Origin: Bacillus sp. BHET2
GTDB lineage: Bacteria; Bacillota; Bacilli; Bacillales; Bacillaceae_B
NCBI RefSeq assembly: GCF_005938125.1
Contig: NZ_VCQN01000001.1
Location: 186,001-250,000 of the forward strand
Length of the DNA: 64,000 bases
Direction: 5' to 3'
Shown: positions 53,335 to 61,111 of the stretch, piece after piece
Layout: every line of letters starts with the position of its first letter
How positions within the stretch are numbered: the first letter of the stretch is position 1
Translations under genes and position numbers: made by a program
The notes under the pieces: model-generated
Databases searched by the model: none
What the model was told of the DNA's origin: nothing
The model's input: the letters and a program-made list of their open reading frames with translations, nothing else

Positions 53335-55599
53335 ATGTTTAAGAAAAATAACCTTCAACAATTGATCGAACATTTTAAACGAGATGAAGATTTCAATAAA
53401 CAAATTATTCACTGGCACACGATAGAAGAAAAACCTGCTCAATTGGTGGAACTGCCAGGTGAAATAGATGGGAAAATAAAGAAAGCCCTGTATAAAAGAG
53501 GAATTGAGAAGCTTTATTCTCATCAACGATCAGCATTCCAGATGGCGATGGAGGGGAAGAGCTTCACTGCCGTTACCCCAACCGCATCTGGGAAGACGCT
53601 ATGCTATAATCTCCCGGTACTTCAAACAATCATGGATAATCCGGATGCACGAGCACTCTATATATTTCCTACTAAAGCTTTGGCGCAGGATCAGAAGAGT
53701 GAACTTAACGAAATCATTGCAGAAGCAGATGCTGCTATTAATAGTTATACATATGATGGAGACACATCAGCGAACATCCGACAAAAGGTAAGGAAAGCCG
53801 GGCATATAGTCATTACTAATCCCGATATGCTCCATTCAGCGATCCTTCCCCATCATACAAAGTGGGTCTCTTTATTTGAGAATCTTAAATATGTCATTAT
53901 TGATGAACTTCATATTTATCGAGGTGTGTTTGGGTCCCATGTAAGCAATGTCATTAGAAGGTTAAAACGCATTTGCGAATTTTACGGGGCTTCCCCTATA
54001 TTCATCTGTACATCTGCAACGATTGCCAATCCAAAAGAGCTTGCTCAGCATTTAACAGGTTCAAAGATGGATTTGATCGATAACAACGGTGCACCTAGTG
54101 CCAAAAAACACTTCGTATTCTATAATCCACCGATTGTAAATAAGCCGTTGAATATTCGTAGGAGCGCAACCCTTGAAGTAAGGAGGATTGCTGGCGAGCT
54201 ATTGAAAAATAAGATTCAAACCATTGTATTTGCAAGAAGTAGAGTAAGAGTAGAAATCATTCTTACTTATTTGCAGGAGTTGGTGAAGAATCAATTAGGA
54301 GCGAAATCGATAAGGGGATATAGAGGTGGATATCTTCCAACGCAACGGAGGGAGATTGAAAAAGGTTTGCGAACAGGTGAAATTTACGGTGTTGTAAGCA
54401 CGAACGCTCTTGAACTGGGTGTCGATATTGGACAATTACAAGTCTGTATCATGACTGGATATCCAGGGACGATCGCCAGTGCCTGGCAGCAGGCAGGGAG
54501 AGCAGGTCGGCGACACGGGGAATCTCTCGTCATTATGGTAGCGAGTTCCAGCCCTCTCGATCAATTTATTATCGAAAATCCAGACTATTTCTTCAAGCAA
54601 TCTCCTGAGACGGCAAGGATTAATCCCGATAACTTAATCATTTTAATTGATCATATTAAATGTGCTGCTTATGAGCTACCCTTCCGAGAAGGGGAACAAT
54701 TTGGGGATCACGGCATTGAAGATATATTAGAATTCCTTGGCGAAGAGCGGATTGTTCATAAGAATGGAGATAAATGGTATTGGATGAATGATGTATTTCC
54801 CGCACATAACATCAGTCTCCGCTCTGCTTCTCAAGAAAATATCATCATTATTGATCAAACTGATATTTCAGCTGTGAAAGTGATTGGGGAGATGGATCGA
54901 TTTTCAGCTATGACCTTATTACATGATGAAGCGATTTATCTTCATCAAGGCGTTCAATTTCAAGTGGAAAAACTTGATTGGGAAGAAAAGAAGGCATTTG
55001 TTCGAGAGGTAGATGTGGATTACTTTACGGATGCCAATCTTGCCGTGCAGTTAAGAGTATTGGAAACAGACAAATCGAGAGAATCAGAAATGTTCGATGT
55101 TTCTTATGGAGACGTAACCGTTCAGGCAATGGCAACCATTTTCAAGAAAATAAAATTCGATACCCATGAAAATATCGGTTCAGGACCAATTCATCTACCG
55201 GAAGAAGAACTCCACACGAGTTCCAGCTGGATTTCATTGAATGATGCCGACTCATTCAGTCAGGAACGTCTGGAAGAAGGTCTGATTGGTGTTGCCCAGA
55301 GCCTGAAATCGATTATTCCATTGTTCGTTATGTGTGATCCCAGTGACATTTTTGTGGTTCCGCAAATTAAGGCGGCACATAATGAAAAGCCAACAATCTT
55401 CATTTATGATCGCTACCCTGGTGGAATCGGATTAAGTGAAAAGGTGTATGACCAAATCGAAAGGATTCTACAAGAGACGTCCTCTATGATTGACCGGTGC
55501 CCTTGTCAACGTGGATGTCCGTCCTGCATTGGAGCGGAAAATTCTCTAGAAACCGCCAAAGTGGATTCATTAAAGCTGCTTCACCTTTTCCTTCACTAA
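53335..55599 (+). CDS. mrfA: Mitomycin repair helicase MrfA (YprA)
   Basis: A 754-residue superfamily 2 DNA helicase. With MrfB it removes mitomycin-C adducts by a UvrABC-independent path. Visible motifs are Q-like HQRSAFQMAMEG, motif I PTASGKT, motif II DELH, motif III TSATIAN, the C-terminal LELGVDIGQL and QQAGRAGRR, and a DUF1998 module with CPCQRGCPSC (four Cys, metal-binding). The ATG at 53335 follows AGAGGTGAT. mrfB begins 21 bp after its stop. Confidence 0.96.
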   Translation: MFKKNNLQQLIEHFKRDEDFNKQIIHWHTIEEKPAQLVELPGEIDGKIKKALYKRGIEKLYSHQRSAFQMAMEGKSFTAVTPTASGKTLCYNLPVLQTIMDNPDARALYIFPTKALAQDQKSELNEIIAEADAAINSYTYDGDTSANIRQKVRKAGHIVITNPDMLHSAILPHHTKWVSLFENLKYVIIDELHIYRGVFGSHVSNVIRRLKRICEFYGASPIFICTSATIANPKELAQHLTGSKMDLIDNNGAPSAKKHFVFYNPPIVNKPLNIRRSATLEVRRIAGELLKNKIQTIVFARSRVRVEIILTYLQELVKNQLGAKSIRGYRGGYLPTQRREIEKGLRTGEIYGVVSTNALELGVDIGQLQVCIMTGYPGTIASAWQQAGRAGRRHGESLVIMVASSSPLDQFIIENPDYFFKQSPETARINPDNLIILIDHIKCAAYELPFREGEQFGDHGIEDILEFLGEERIVHKNGDKWYWMNDVFPAHNISLRSASQENIIIIDQTDISAVKVIGEMDRFSAMTLLHDEAIYLHQGVQFQVEKLDWEEKKAFVREVDVDYFTDANLAVQLRVLETDKSRESEMFDVSYGDVTVQAMATIFKKIKFDTHENIGSGPIHLPEEELHTSSSWISLNDADSFSQERLEEGLIGVAQSLKSIIPLFVMCDPSDIFVVPQIKAAHNEKPTIFIYDRYPGGIGLSEKVYDQIERILQETSSMIDRCPCQRGCPSCIGAENSLETAKVDSLKLLHLFLH

Positions 55600-55619
55600 A
55601 TAATGGAAGGAGACTCGTC

Positions 55620-56903
55620 ATGTCTATTAAAACGAAATTAACTAGAATGAAAAAGCATATTATTCGCGATGAGGAAACGGATCGCACTAAAAACCAAGCT
55701 ACTGAAGGCAACCAATCTTCGACAGACTTTCCCTACCTTGATGAATGGAAAGAAAAGGGTACTGTCACGTATTTTATTGATGGTGATTTTTGCCTGGTTA
55801 GGGAAAAACGTTATCCGATCGATCACCAGCATGGTAATTACACATTTAGGGATTTCATTAGAGCGGTTGGCGCATGGCAGGAGTTTATGGGGGAGCATCC
55901 CTTATCTTCCAAAGGCCTGAGTCCTGATGAAATGTTTTTTTTCGATACGGAAACGACTGGATTAGGAGGGGGGGTTGGAAATACCATCTTCCTATTAGGT
56001 CATGGACGGGTAACTGACAAGGAAGTAATCGTGACCCAACACTTTTTGCCACAACCGGGAAGTGAGATTCCTTTATATCATAGCTTTTTAAGCAATGTGG
56101 ATTACAATACACTTGTCACATACAATGGAAAGGCCTTTGATTGGCCTCAGGTGAAGACAAGGCATACCCTCATTAAAGATCATGTTCCGAAATTACCTTC
56201 ATTTGGTCATTTCGATCTTTACCACGGCTCTAGAAGGCTCTTCAAGCACAAATTAGAGTCCGTAAAACTGGTCAATGTAGAACGGGAGATTCTTGGATTT
56301 CATAGAGTTGATGATGTACCGGGGTATCTTGCCCCGATGATTTATTTCGATTATATTGAACGGAAAGACCCTGAGGGTATACTTAAGGTAATGACTCATA
56401 ATGAGTTGGATATCTTATCACTCATCACCCTCTATACTCATCTGACACATCAATTACTTAACATTCATAAACATGCAACGGGGCACGAAAGGTTCGAAGT
56501 CGGTCGTTGGCTTGAATATACAGGAAACAGAAACATTGCCAAAGAGCGTTATCAAGAACTCATTAAAGAAGGTGACCACCCTAATTATGAGGCCACGCAT
56601 CAGCTTGCCCTTCAATATAAAAAAGGTAAAGAGGTAAAGAAGGCGATGGACCTGTGGGAAGGCATCTGTGAAGAAGCTCCAGTCTCGATAAGAAAGCGGT
56701 CATTATTGGAGCTGGCGAAACTATATGAACACAAGTCAAAGAATTTCCAGCTTGCTTTAGACATGTGCGATCGAATCTTGTCCCTGGTTACTGAAACAGA
56801 GGATAAACAAAATAAGAAACATCTTACTTATTTAGAAGACCTCCATCACCGAATGGAGAGATTAGAGGGAAAAATGAACAAAAAAACAGATCATTCATCC
56901 TAG
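55620..56903 (+). CDS. mrfB: Mitomycin repair exonuclease MrfB (YprB)
   Basis: A 427-residue protein with a DnaQ-like RNase H-fold exonuclease domain: the DEDD acidic residues lie in FFDTETTGLGGGVGN, TYNGKAFDWPQVK and MTHNELDILSL. The C-terminal third has TPR-like helices (YKKGKEVKKAMDLWEG). It acts with MrfA in excision of mitomycin damage. The start at 55620 after TGGAAGGAG replaces a longer frame that overlaps mrfA. 413 residues in B. subtilis. Confidence 0.95.
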   Translation: MSIKTKLTRMKKHIIRDEETDRTKNQATEGNQSSTDFPYLDEWKEKGTVTYFIDGDFCLVREKRYPIDHQHGNYTFRDFIRAVGAWQEFMGEHPLSSKGLSPDEMFFFDTETTGLGGGVGNTIFLLGHGRVTDKEVIVTQHFLPQPGSEIPLYHSFLSNVDYNTLVTYNGKAFDWPQVKTRHTLIKDHVPKLPSFGHFDLYHGSRRLFKHKLESVKLVNVEREILGFHRVDDVPGYLAPMIYFDYIERKDPEGILKVMTHNELDILSLITLYTHLTHQLLNIHKHATGHERFEVGRWLEYTGNRNIAKERYQELIKEGDHPNYEATHQLALQYKKGKEVKKAMDLWEGICEEAPVSIRKRSLLELAKLYEHKSKNFQLALDMCDRILSLVTETEDKQNKKHLTYLEDLHHRMERLEGKMNKKTDHSS

Positions 56904-57035
56904 CTGGAATAAAGAACGGACATTTTAGTATAAAAGTGGTTCAAAGTCCTTGTTTTTATATTGAGAATTTTCAAAAGTAGTTGTAAAATATTTAATTGTG
57001 TTGAAAATATTTAATATCAAGATGGGATGATGTAA

Positions 57036-57131
57036 ATGAACCGCGCAATCTTAATTTTGTTCTTTGTTGTCATTGGTTTAACAGCCTTTGTTTTTACCAA
57101 TTATTCACAAAGTTTATATAGCTTTATGTAA
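57036..57131 (+). CDS. Predicted 31-residue single-pass membrane peptide
   Basis: ATG at 57036 opens a 31-codon frame (MNRAILILFFVVIGLTAFVF...) that is one hydrophobic helix (residues 4-20) preceded by one Arg and followed by a polar tail. GGGATGATG lies before it, a mediocre ribosome site. It sits alone between mrfB and cotD. No family recognised; its small size means chance is a real alternative. Confidence 0.35.
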   Translation: MNRAILILFFVVIGLTAFVFTNYSQSLYSFM

Positions 57132-57173
57132 TCTTTACGAAGTGAATTTCTAAAAATAGGTATTTTCATTAGT

Positions 57174-57201
57174 ACATGTACCCTCTCCGTTTCATAGGCT
57201 A
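57174..57201 (+). promoter_or_regulatory. Sigma-K promoter for cotD
   Basis: AC at 57174-57175, 17 bp, then CATAGGCTA at 57193-57201, a perfect CATANNNTA -10, 39 bp before cotD. It fits late mother-cell expression. Confidence 0.65.
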
Positions 57202-57239
57202 TAAATGTAACAACTAAGAGATGGAAGGAGAGCGTTACC

Positions 57240-57569
57240 ATGTTTTGTAGACCAAGACCCAATCAAGTACTCCCTGCAGTCATGCACCCTACGAAATGTT
57301 GTGTGAATCACAATATGACCACCTTAGAGGTGCCTCATATCCACCCGACTCATACGACAAATGTAAATAATGTTATGTATCAACACAAACATTATTTCCC
57401 ACAAACACAATCACAAGTAGACAGCGTCTCACATCAACAATTTAATTGTGGAGGTGGACCAGGTGGACCATCAGGACCTGCAGGCCCAGGAGGCCCAGGA
57501 GGACCAGGAGGACCAGGATTCGGACCTCGTCCACGACCACCATTCGGACCATATGGTATGGGACGATAA
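57240..57569 (+). CDS. cotD: Spore coat protein CotD with collagen-like tail
   Basis: An inner spore coat protein. The N-terminal 68 residues match B. subtilis CotD in pattern: HPTKCCVNHNM, VPHIHPTHTTNVNNVMYQHKHYFP, His- and Cys-rich. Residues 71-96 are a Gly-Pro-Gly/Gly-Gly-Pro repeat (GPGGPGGPGGPGFGP), then RPRPPFGPYGMGR. B. subtilis CotD (75 residues) lacks this extension. GGAAGGAG precedes the ATG, and a sigma-K promoter lies just upstream. Confidence 0.92.
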   Translation: MFCRPRPNQVLPAVMHPTKCCVNHNMTTLEVPHIHPTHTTNVNNVMYQHKHYFPQTQSQVDSVSHQQFNCGGGPGGPSGPAGPGGPGGPGGPGFGPRPRPPFGPYGMGR

Positions 57570-57623
57570 AGATTTCCCTTAGAAGTTCGAGAGATGCCAC
57601 TTAAAAGAATCGTTTGATTTTCG

Positions 57624-57657
57624 AGTGATACAGTGTTTAAACACTGTATCACTTTGC
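57624..57657 (+). terminator. Palindromic terminator after cotD
   Basis: A perfect 30-bp palindrome (57624-57653, centre TTTAAA) followed by TTTG. Confidence 0.75.
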
Positions 57658-57745
57658 TAATTCGAAGAAAGCCTTTTTTTCGGTATCTCTTTTATGATAA
57701 AACAGTCATTATACATGATCTCCAGGTCTTGAAAATTACAAAATA

Positions 57746-57754
57746 TGTTACAAT
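57746..57754 (+). promoter_or_regulatory. Extended -10 promoter for ypsA
   Basis: TGTTACAAT ending at 57754, with TCTTGA 17 bp upstream as a poor -35. Confidence 0.45.
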
Positions 57755-57832
57755 AGAGTGTAAAGGATTAGGGTACACTATTCTAGTAAGGAGAATAGTA
57801 TGTGCCCAGAGTTTACTAAAGGAGTTTTGCAT

Positions 57833-58390
57833 TTGGGTAATGTTGCGTGCATAACTGGATATAAATCCTTTGAGTTAGGGATTTTCAAGCAAGACGACAA
57901 AGCGGTTTATTACATAAAGCGTGCTATCGAGAAAGAATTAGTATCATTAGTCGATGAAGGGTTAGAGTGGGTTCTCATAAGCGGGCAGCTTGGAGTGGAG
58001 TTGTGGGGAGCAGAAGTTGTATTAGAGCTTCAGGAAGACTACCCAGATCTTAAACTGGCTGTTTTGACTCCTTTTATTTCTCAGGAAGAAAACTGGAACG
58101 ATCAGAATAAAGAATACTACGAGTTGATCTTGTCTCAAGCTGATTTTGTCAAGACGATTTCGAAAGATCCCTATAAGAATCCACAACAGTTCCGAAACAA
58201 AAACCAATTATTTTTACAAAAAAGTCAATCGCTTGTTATACTATTTGATGAAGAAAAAGAGGGTTCGCCTAAATATTTTTATGATGAAGCGAAAAAGAAG
58301 AAAGAAACCAATCCATCCTTTGATATCAGGACAATTAGTTTTCATGATCTTCAATGGATTGTCGAAGAAGAGCAGTGGAAAAAGGACTGA
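57833..58390 (+). CDS. ypsA: YpsA, SLOG superfamily protein (DUF1273)
   Basis: A Rossmann-like protein of the SLOG superfamily, thought to bind nucleotides or ligands; linked in Firmicutes to division. Motifs: ACITGYKSFELGIF at the start, ILISGQLGVELWGAE, LKLAVLTPF and LFDEEKEGSPKYF. Starting at TTG 57833, eight bases after AAAGGAG, the protein has 185 residues and aligns with B. subtilis YpsA (180, beginning MKVLAITGYK). An in-frame ATG at 57800 with its own AAGGAG would add 11 residues. gpsB follows, as in B. subtilis. Confidence 0.93.
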   Translation: MGNVACITGYKSFELGIFKQDDKAVYYIKRAIEKELVSLVDEGLEWVLISGQLGVELWGAEVVLELQEDYPDLKLAVLTPFISQEENWNDQNKEYYELILSQADFVKTISKDPYKNPQQFRNKNQLFLQKSQSLVILFDEEKEGSPKYFYDEAKKKKETNPSFDIRTISFHDLQWIVEEEQWKKD

Positions 58391-58449
58391 CAATACACCG
58401 ATTTTTACATGGATCATGGAGTTTTTAATCACTTGGCTTCGAATTTCGA

Positions 58450-58472
58450 TTGACAAAATGATGGTTATTTGA
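58450..58472 (+). promoter_or_regulatory. Possible gpsB promoter
   Basis: A consensus TTGACA (58450-58455) lies 52 bp before gpsB; the element 17 bp on is only AAAAAT, so the -10 is uncertain. Confidence 0.4.
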
Positions 58473-58506
58473 AAAAATGATAGTGATAAATATAGAGGTG
58501 AATATA

Positions 58507-58815
58507 ATGATTTCAGATAAAGTGAAATTAACGGCTAAGGATATTCTCGAAAAAGAGTTCAAAGGTGGAATGCGAGGATACAAGCAGGAAGACGTAGACA
58601 AATTTTTAGACTTGATCATTAAAGATTATGAAACCTTTCATCAGGAAATAGAAGATCTCCAACAGGAGAACCTGCGATTGAAAAAGCAGGCAGAGGGTGC
58701 TGCCAAGCAACGTTCAACGGCTCCACCTCAACAAACAGGAACAACGAATTTCGATATTTTAAAGCGCCTGTCTAATTTAGAGAAACATGTTTTTGGAAAT
58801 AAATTATACGACTGA
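58507..58815 (+). CDS. gpsB: Cell cycle protein GpsB
   Basis: GpsB is a DivIVA-related coiled-coil adaptor that shuttles PBP1 (PonA) between division and elongation. The N-terminal DivIVA domain has [28 protein letters not shown], then a coiled coil (about 40-75), a Pro/Gln/Thr linker and the C-terminal [16 protein letters not shown] trimerisation helix. The ATG at 58507, after TAGAGGTGA, gives 102 residues (98 in B. subtilis). Its client ponA is also in this window. Confidence 0.96.
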   Translation: MISDKVKLTAKDILEKEFKGGMRGYKQEDVDKFLDLIIKDYETFHQEIEDLQQENLRLKKQAEGAAKQRSTAPPQQTGTTNFDILKRLSNLEKHVFGNKLYD

Positions 58816-58824
58816 TTTTTCTAG

Positions 58825-58853
58825 TTGATTTTCTGACTGGTTTACAGTATAAT
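58825..58853 (+). promoter_or_regulatory. Sigma-A promoter for rnpB
   Basis: TTGATT (58825-58830), exactly 17 bp, TATAAT (58848-58853). The RNA would start about 58861. Confidence 0.75.
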
Positions 58854-58862
58854 TAGGTATTG

Positions 58863-59275
58863 CTGATCCTTGATGGTGTTTGGGTAATCGCTGCAACTTG
58901 TTGTAGAGGAAAGTCCATGCTCGCACGGTGCTGAGATGCACGTAGTGTTCGTGCCTAGCCAATTAATAAGCTAGGGCAGCTCATCCCGAGCTGACGGCAG
59001 GGAAAACACCTACGTCTCTTTCGGGAGATATGGTGTGACTACTTTGAAAGTGCCACAGTGACGAAGTCCTGTTAGAAATGGCAGGAGTGGAACGAGGTAA
59101 ACCCCACGAGCGAGAAACCCAAAATTAGGTAGGGGAATCCTCTCAGAGGAATTGAACGAAGAGAGGGACAAAGGGATCTCCTTTGTAGATAGATGATTAC
59201 CGCCCGAGTACGAGACGAACAGTCGTTTGTAGTACAACGGAACAAAACATGGCTTACAGAACACTATTACGGGAT
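58863..59275 (+). ncRNA. rnpB: RNase P RNA, Bacillus type (class B)
   Basis: The catalytic RNA that matures tRNA 5' ends. Class B landmarks are present in order: GGGTAATCGCTGC, GAGGAAAGTCCATGCTCGCA (first half), GTGTTCGTGCCTAG, CTAGGGCAG, TGACGGCAGGGAAAA, GAAAGTGCCACAGTGACG, AGAGTGGAACG-type AGGAGTGGAACGAGG, GGTAAACCCC, GCGAGAAACCCAAA, GTAGGGGAA, and the final ACAAAACATGGCTTACAGAAC. Stem P1 can be drawn between 58871-58880 and 59260-59269. The exact ends are inferred from P1 and from the promoter. Confidence 0.96.
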
Positions 59276-59304
59276 AAGAGCAATATAGACTTTATAATGC
59301 AAGT

Positions 59305-59358
59305 GACTGATACATGCAGGTAATACACTGCTCTTTTGTATCAGTCCTTTTTATTTTT
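59305..59358 (+). terminator. Intrinsic terminator after rnpB
   Basis: GACTGATACA pairs with TGTATCAGTC around a 22-base loop, followed by CTTTTTATTTTTT. Confidence 0.85.
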
Positions 59359-59413
59359 TGGAAAACAAGACTATACTATTGAAATAGAGATTCTTATTAA
59401 CGGGGTGACAAAT

Positions 59414-60553
59414 TTGGGTACATATACATTAATTGCAACTGCGGCGATGGGGTTAGAAGCTATCGTTGCGAAAGAAGTGAAAGACCTGGGATACGATTGT
59501 CAGGTTGAAAACGGTAAGGTTATATTCAAAGGAGACGAAACGGCCATCGCGAGAGCGAATATGTGGTTGAGAACAGCTGATCGAATCAAGATCCTCGTCG
59601 GTGACTTCAAAGCATATTCCTTTGATGACCTGTTTGAGAATACAAAGAAACTGCCATGGGAGAATTTCCTGCCCGTCGACGCAGAGTTCCCGGTGCAAGG
59701 GAAATCCGTTAAATCAAAATTATACAGTGTACCTGATTGTCAGGCTATTGTAAAAAAAGCGATCGTAGAACGATTGCGTACAGCGTATAAACGTACATCG
59801 TGGTTGGAAGAGACTGGTCCACTGTTTAAAATTGAAGTAGCCATCCTAAAAGACGTGGCAAGCATCACTTTGGACACGAGTGGACAAGGTCTCCATAAAA
59901 GAGGATACAGAATCGGGCAAGGGGAAGCCCCTTTAAAGGAAACGCTAGCTGCTGCCCTTATTCAATTAACAACATGGAACCCTGATCGACCGTTTGTAGA
60001 TCCATTCTGCGGGTCAGGAACGATTCCTATTGAAGCTGCTCTCATCGGGCAAAATATCGCACCTGGATTTAATCGAGAGTTCTTATCAGAGAGCTGGCCA
60101 ATGATGCAAGGTGAAGTCTGGCATAAAACCCGAATGGAAGCTGAGGATCTGGCTAATTACGATCAGCCCCTTGAGATATTGGGTACTGACATCGATCACA
60201 GAATGATTGAAATATCCAAGGAGAATTCAATAGAGGCAGGACTTGGCGACTTAGTGAAATTCAAGCAAATGCAAGTAAGGGATTTCACATCAGAATTAGA
60301 ATATGGGATTATTGTCGGAAATCCTCCTTATGGAGAACGTATAGGTGAACGTAAAGAGGTAGAGAAGATGTATCAAGAAATGGGCAATGCCTTTGAGAAA
60401 TTGGATACTTGGTCTAAGTATGTGATGACTTCCCATGAAAACTTTGAACAATGCTATGGGAAACAGGCGACAAAGAAGCGTAAATTGTTCAACGGATTCA
60501 TCCGAACGGATTACTATCAGTACTTTGGACCCCGTCCTCCGAGAAAAGGATAG
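59414..60553 (+). CDS. ypsC: RlmL-type 23S rRNA N2-guanine methyltransferase (YpsC)
   Basis: A 379-residue THUMP-domain methyltransferase, by family a modifier of 23S rRNA guanine. The N-terminal THUMP region (YTLIATAAMGLEAIVAKEVKDLG, SVPDCQAIVKKAIVERL) precedes a class I fold with DPFCGSGTIPIEAALI and the catalytic GNPPYGER (N/D-PPY). It starts at TTG 59414, five bases after GGGGTGA, as the homologous start MTKYTLIATAPMG requires; upstream codons overlap the rnpB terminator. Position after rnpB is conserved. Confidence 0.94.
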   Translation: MGTYTLIATAAMGLEAIVAKEVKDLGYDCQVENGKVIFKGDETAIARANMWLRTADRIKILVGDFKAYSFDDLFENTKKLPWENFLPVDAEFPVQGKSVKSKLYSVPDCQAIVKKAIVERLRTAYKRTSWLEETGPLFKIEVAILKDVASITLDTSGQGLHKRGYRIGQGEAPLKETLAAALIQLTTWNPDRPFVDPFCGSGTIPIEAALIGQNIAPGFNREFLSESWPMMQGEVWHKTRMEAEDLANYDQPLEILGTDIDHRMIEISKENSIEAGLGDLVKFKQMQVRDFTSELEYGIIVGNPPYGERIGERKEVEKMYQEMGNAFEKLDTWSKYVMTSHENFEQCYGKQATKKRKLFNGFIRTDYYQYFGPRPPRKG

Positions 60554-60646
60554 CCTTCAGCAATTCGAAGAAATTAACGTAGTTCAGAATATCCCTTTCA
60601 CTTCCTGCGTATAATAGTTTTATCATTTTTAGAGGAGTGAAAGAGG

Positions 60647-60820
60647 ATGGACCAATCTTTCATTGATTACCACAAAATCTATCAAGCATTGCAAAGCTCC
60701 ATTTCATCCATTTCGGGTGAAGAGGGGGATGCCGTACAACTAGACCTGCATGAAGCAACGAAAAACCTGGATCAGGCTTTTCAATACGAATTGCTAAGAA
60801 AAAAGAGAATATACGACTGA
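60647..60820 (+). CDS. 57-residue hypothetical soluble protein
   Basis: ATG at 60647 follows AGAGGAGTGAAAGAGG, an excellent ribosome site, and the 57-codon frame (MDQSFIDYHKIYQALQ... ending LLRKKRIYD) reads as two amphipathic helices joined by an acidic loop (GEEGDAVQ). A TATAAT at 60611 and a terminator at 60839 frame it as a stand-alone gene. No family recognised. It is too short for a typical length cut-off, but the signals around it make it likely real. Confidence 0.7.
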   Translation: MDQSFIDYHKIYQALQSSISSISGEEGDAVQLDLHEATKNLDQAFQYELLRKKRIYD

Positions 60821-60838
60821 GTGTATACTCAGGAGACT

Positions 60839-60895
60839 AGGGACATCCATACAAGTGGTAGATTCACCCTTTGTATGGAAAGTCCCTTTTCTTTA
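60839..60895 (+). terminator. Intrinsic terminator after the 57-residue gene
   Basis: GGGACATCCATACAA pairs with TTGTATGGAAAGTCCC around an 18-base loop, followed by TTTTCTTT. The next 215 bp to ypvA hold no gene that I can see. Confidence 0.8.
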
Positions 60896-61111
60896 TTATT
60901 AAGCTATTTTCACAAGGATTGTTAGTAGCAAAAGGTTTATTGTGTTCACTATAGTCTTTAATCAACTACGACTATCTCCTATAAAACAGCAACAAACATT
61001 TGAAAAGAGCCTATTATAATGAGCTCTTCCATATAAATTATCCGTTATCCCTTTTCAATTGGAAAGAATTCTAGTAAATTAGAAATATTGTGTTACAAGT
61101 AGGAGGTCCAC

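Noticed and set aside
57434..57652. Minus-strand Gly-Pro-rich ORF opposite cotD
   Set aside because: The Gly-Pro repeat reads as Gly-Pro on both strands; no start signal, and it overlaps a palindromic terminator.
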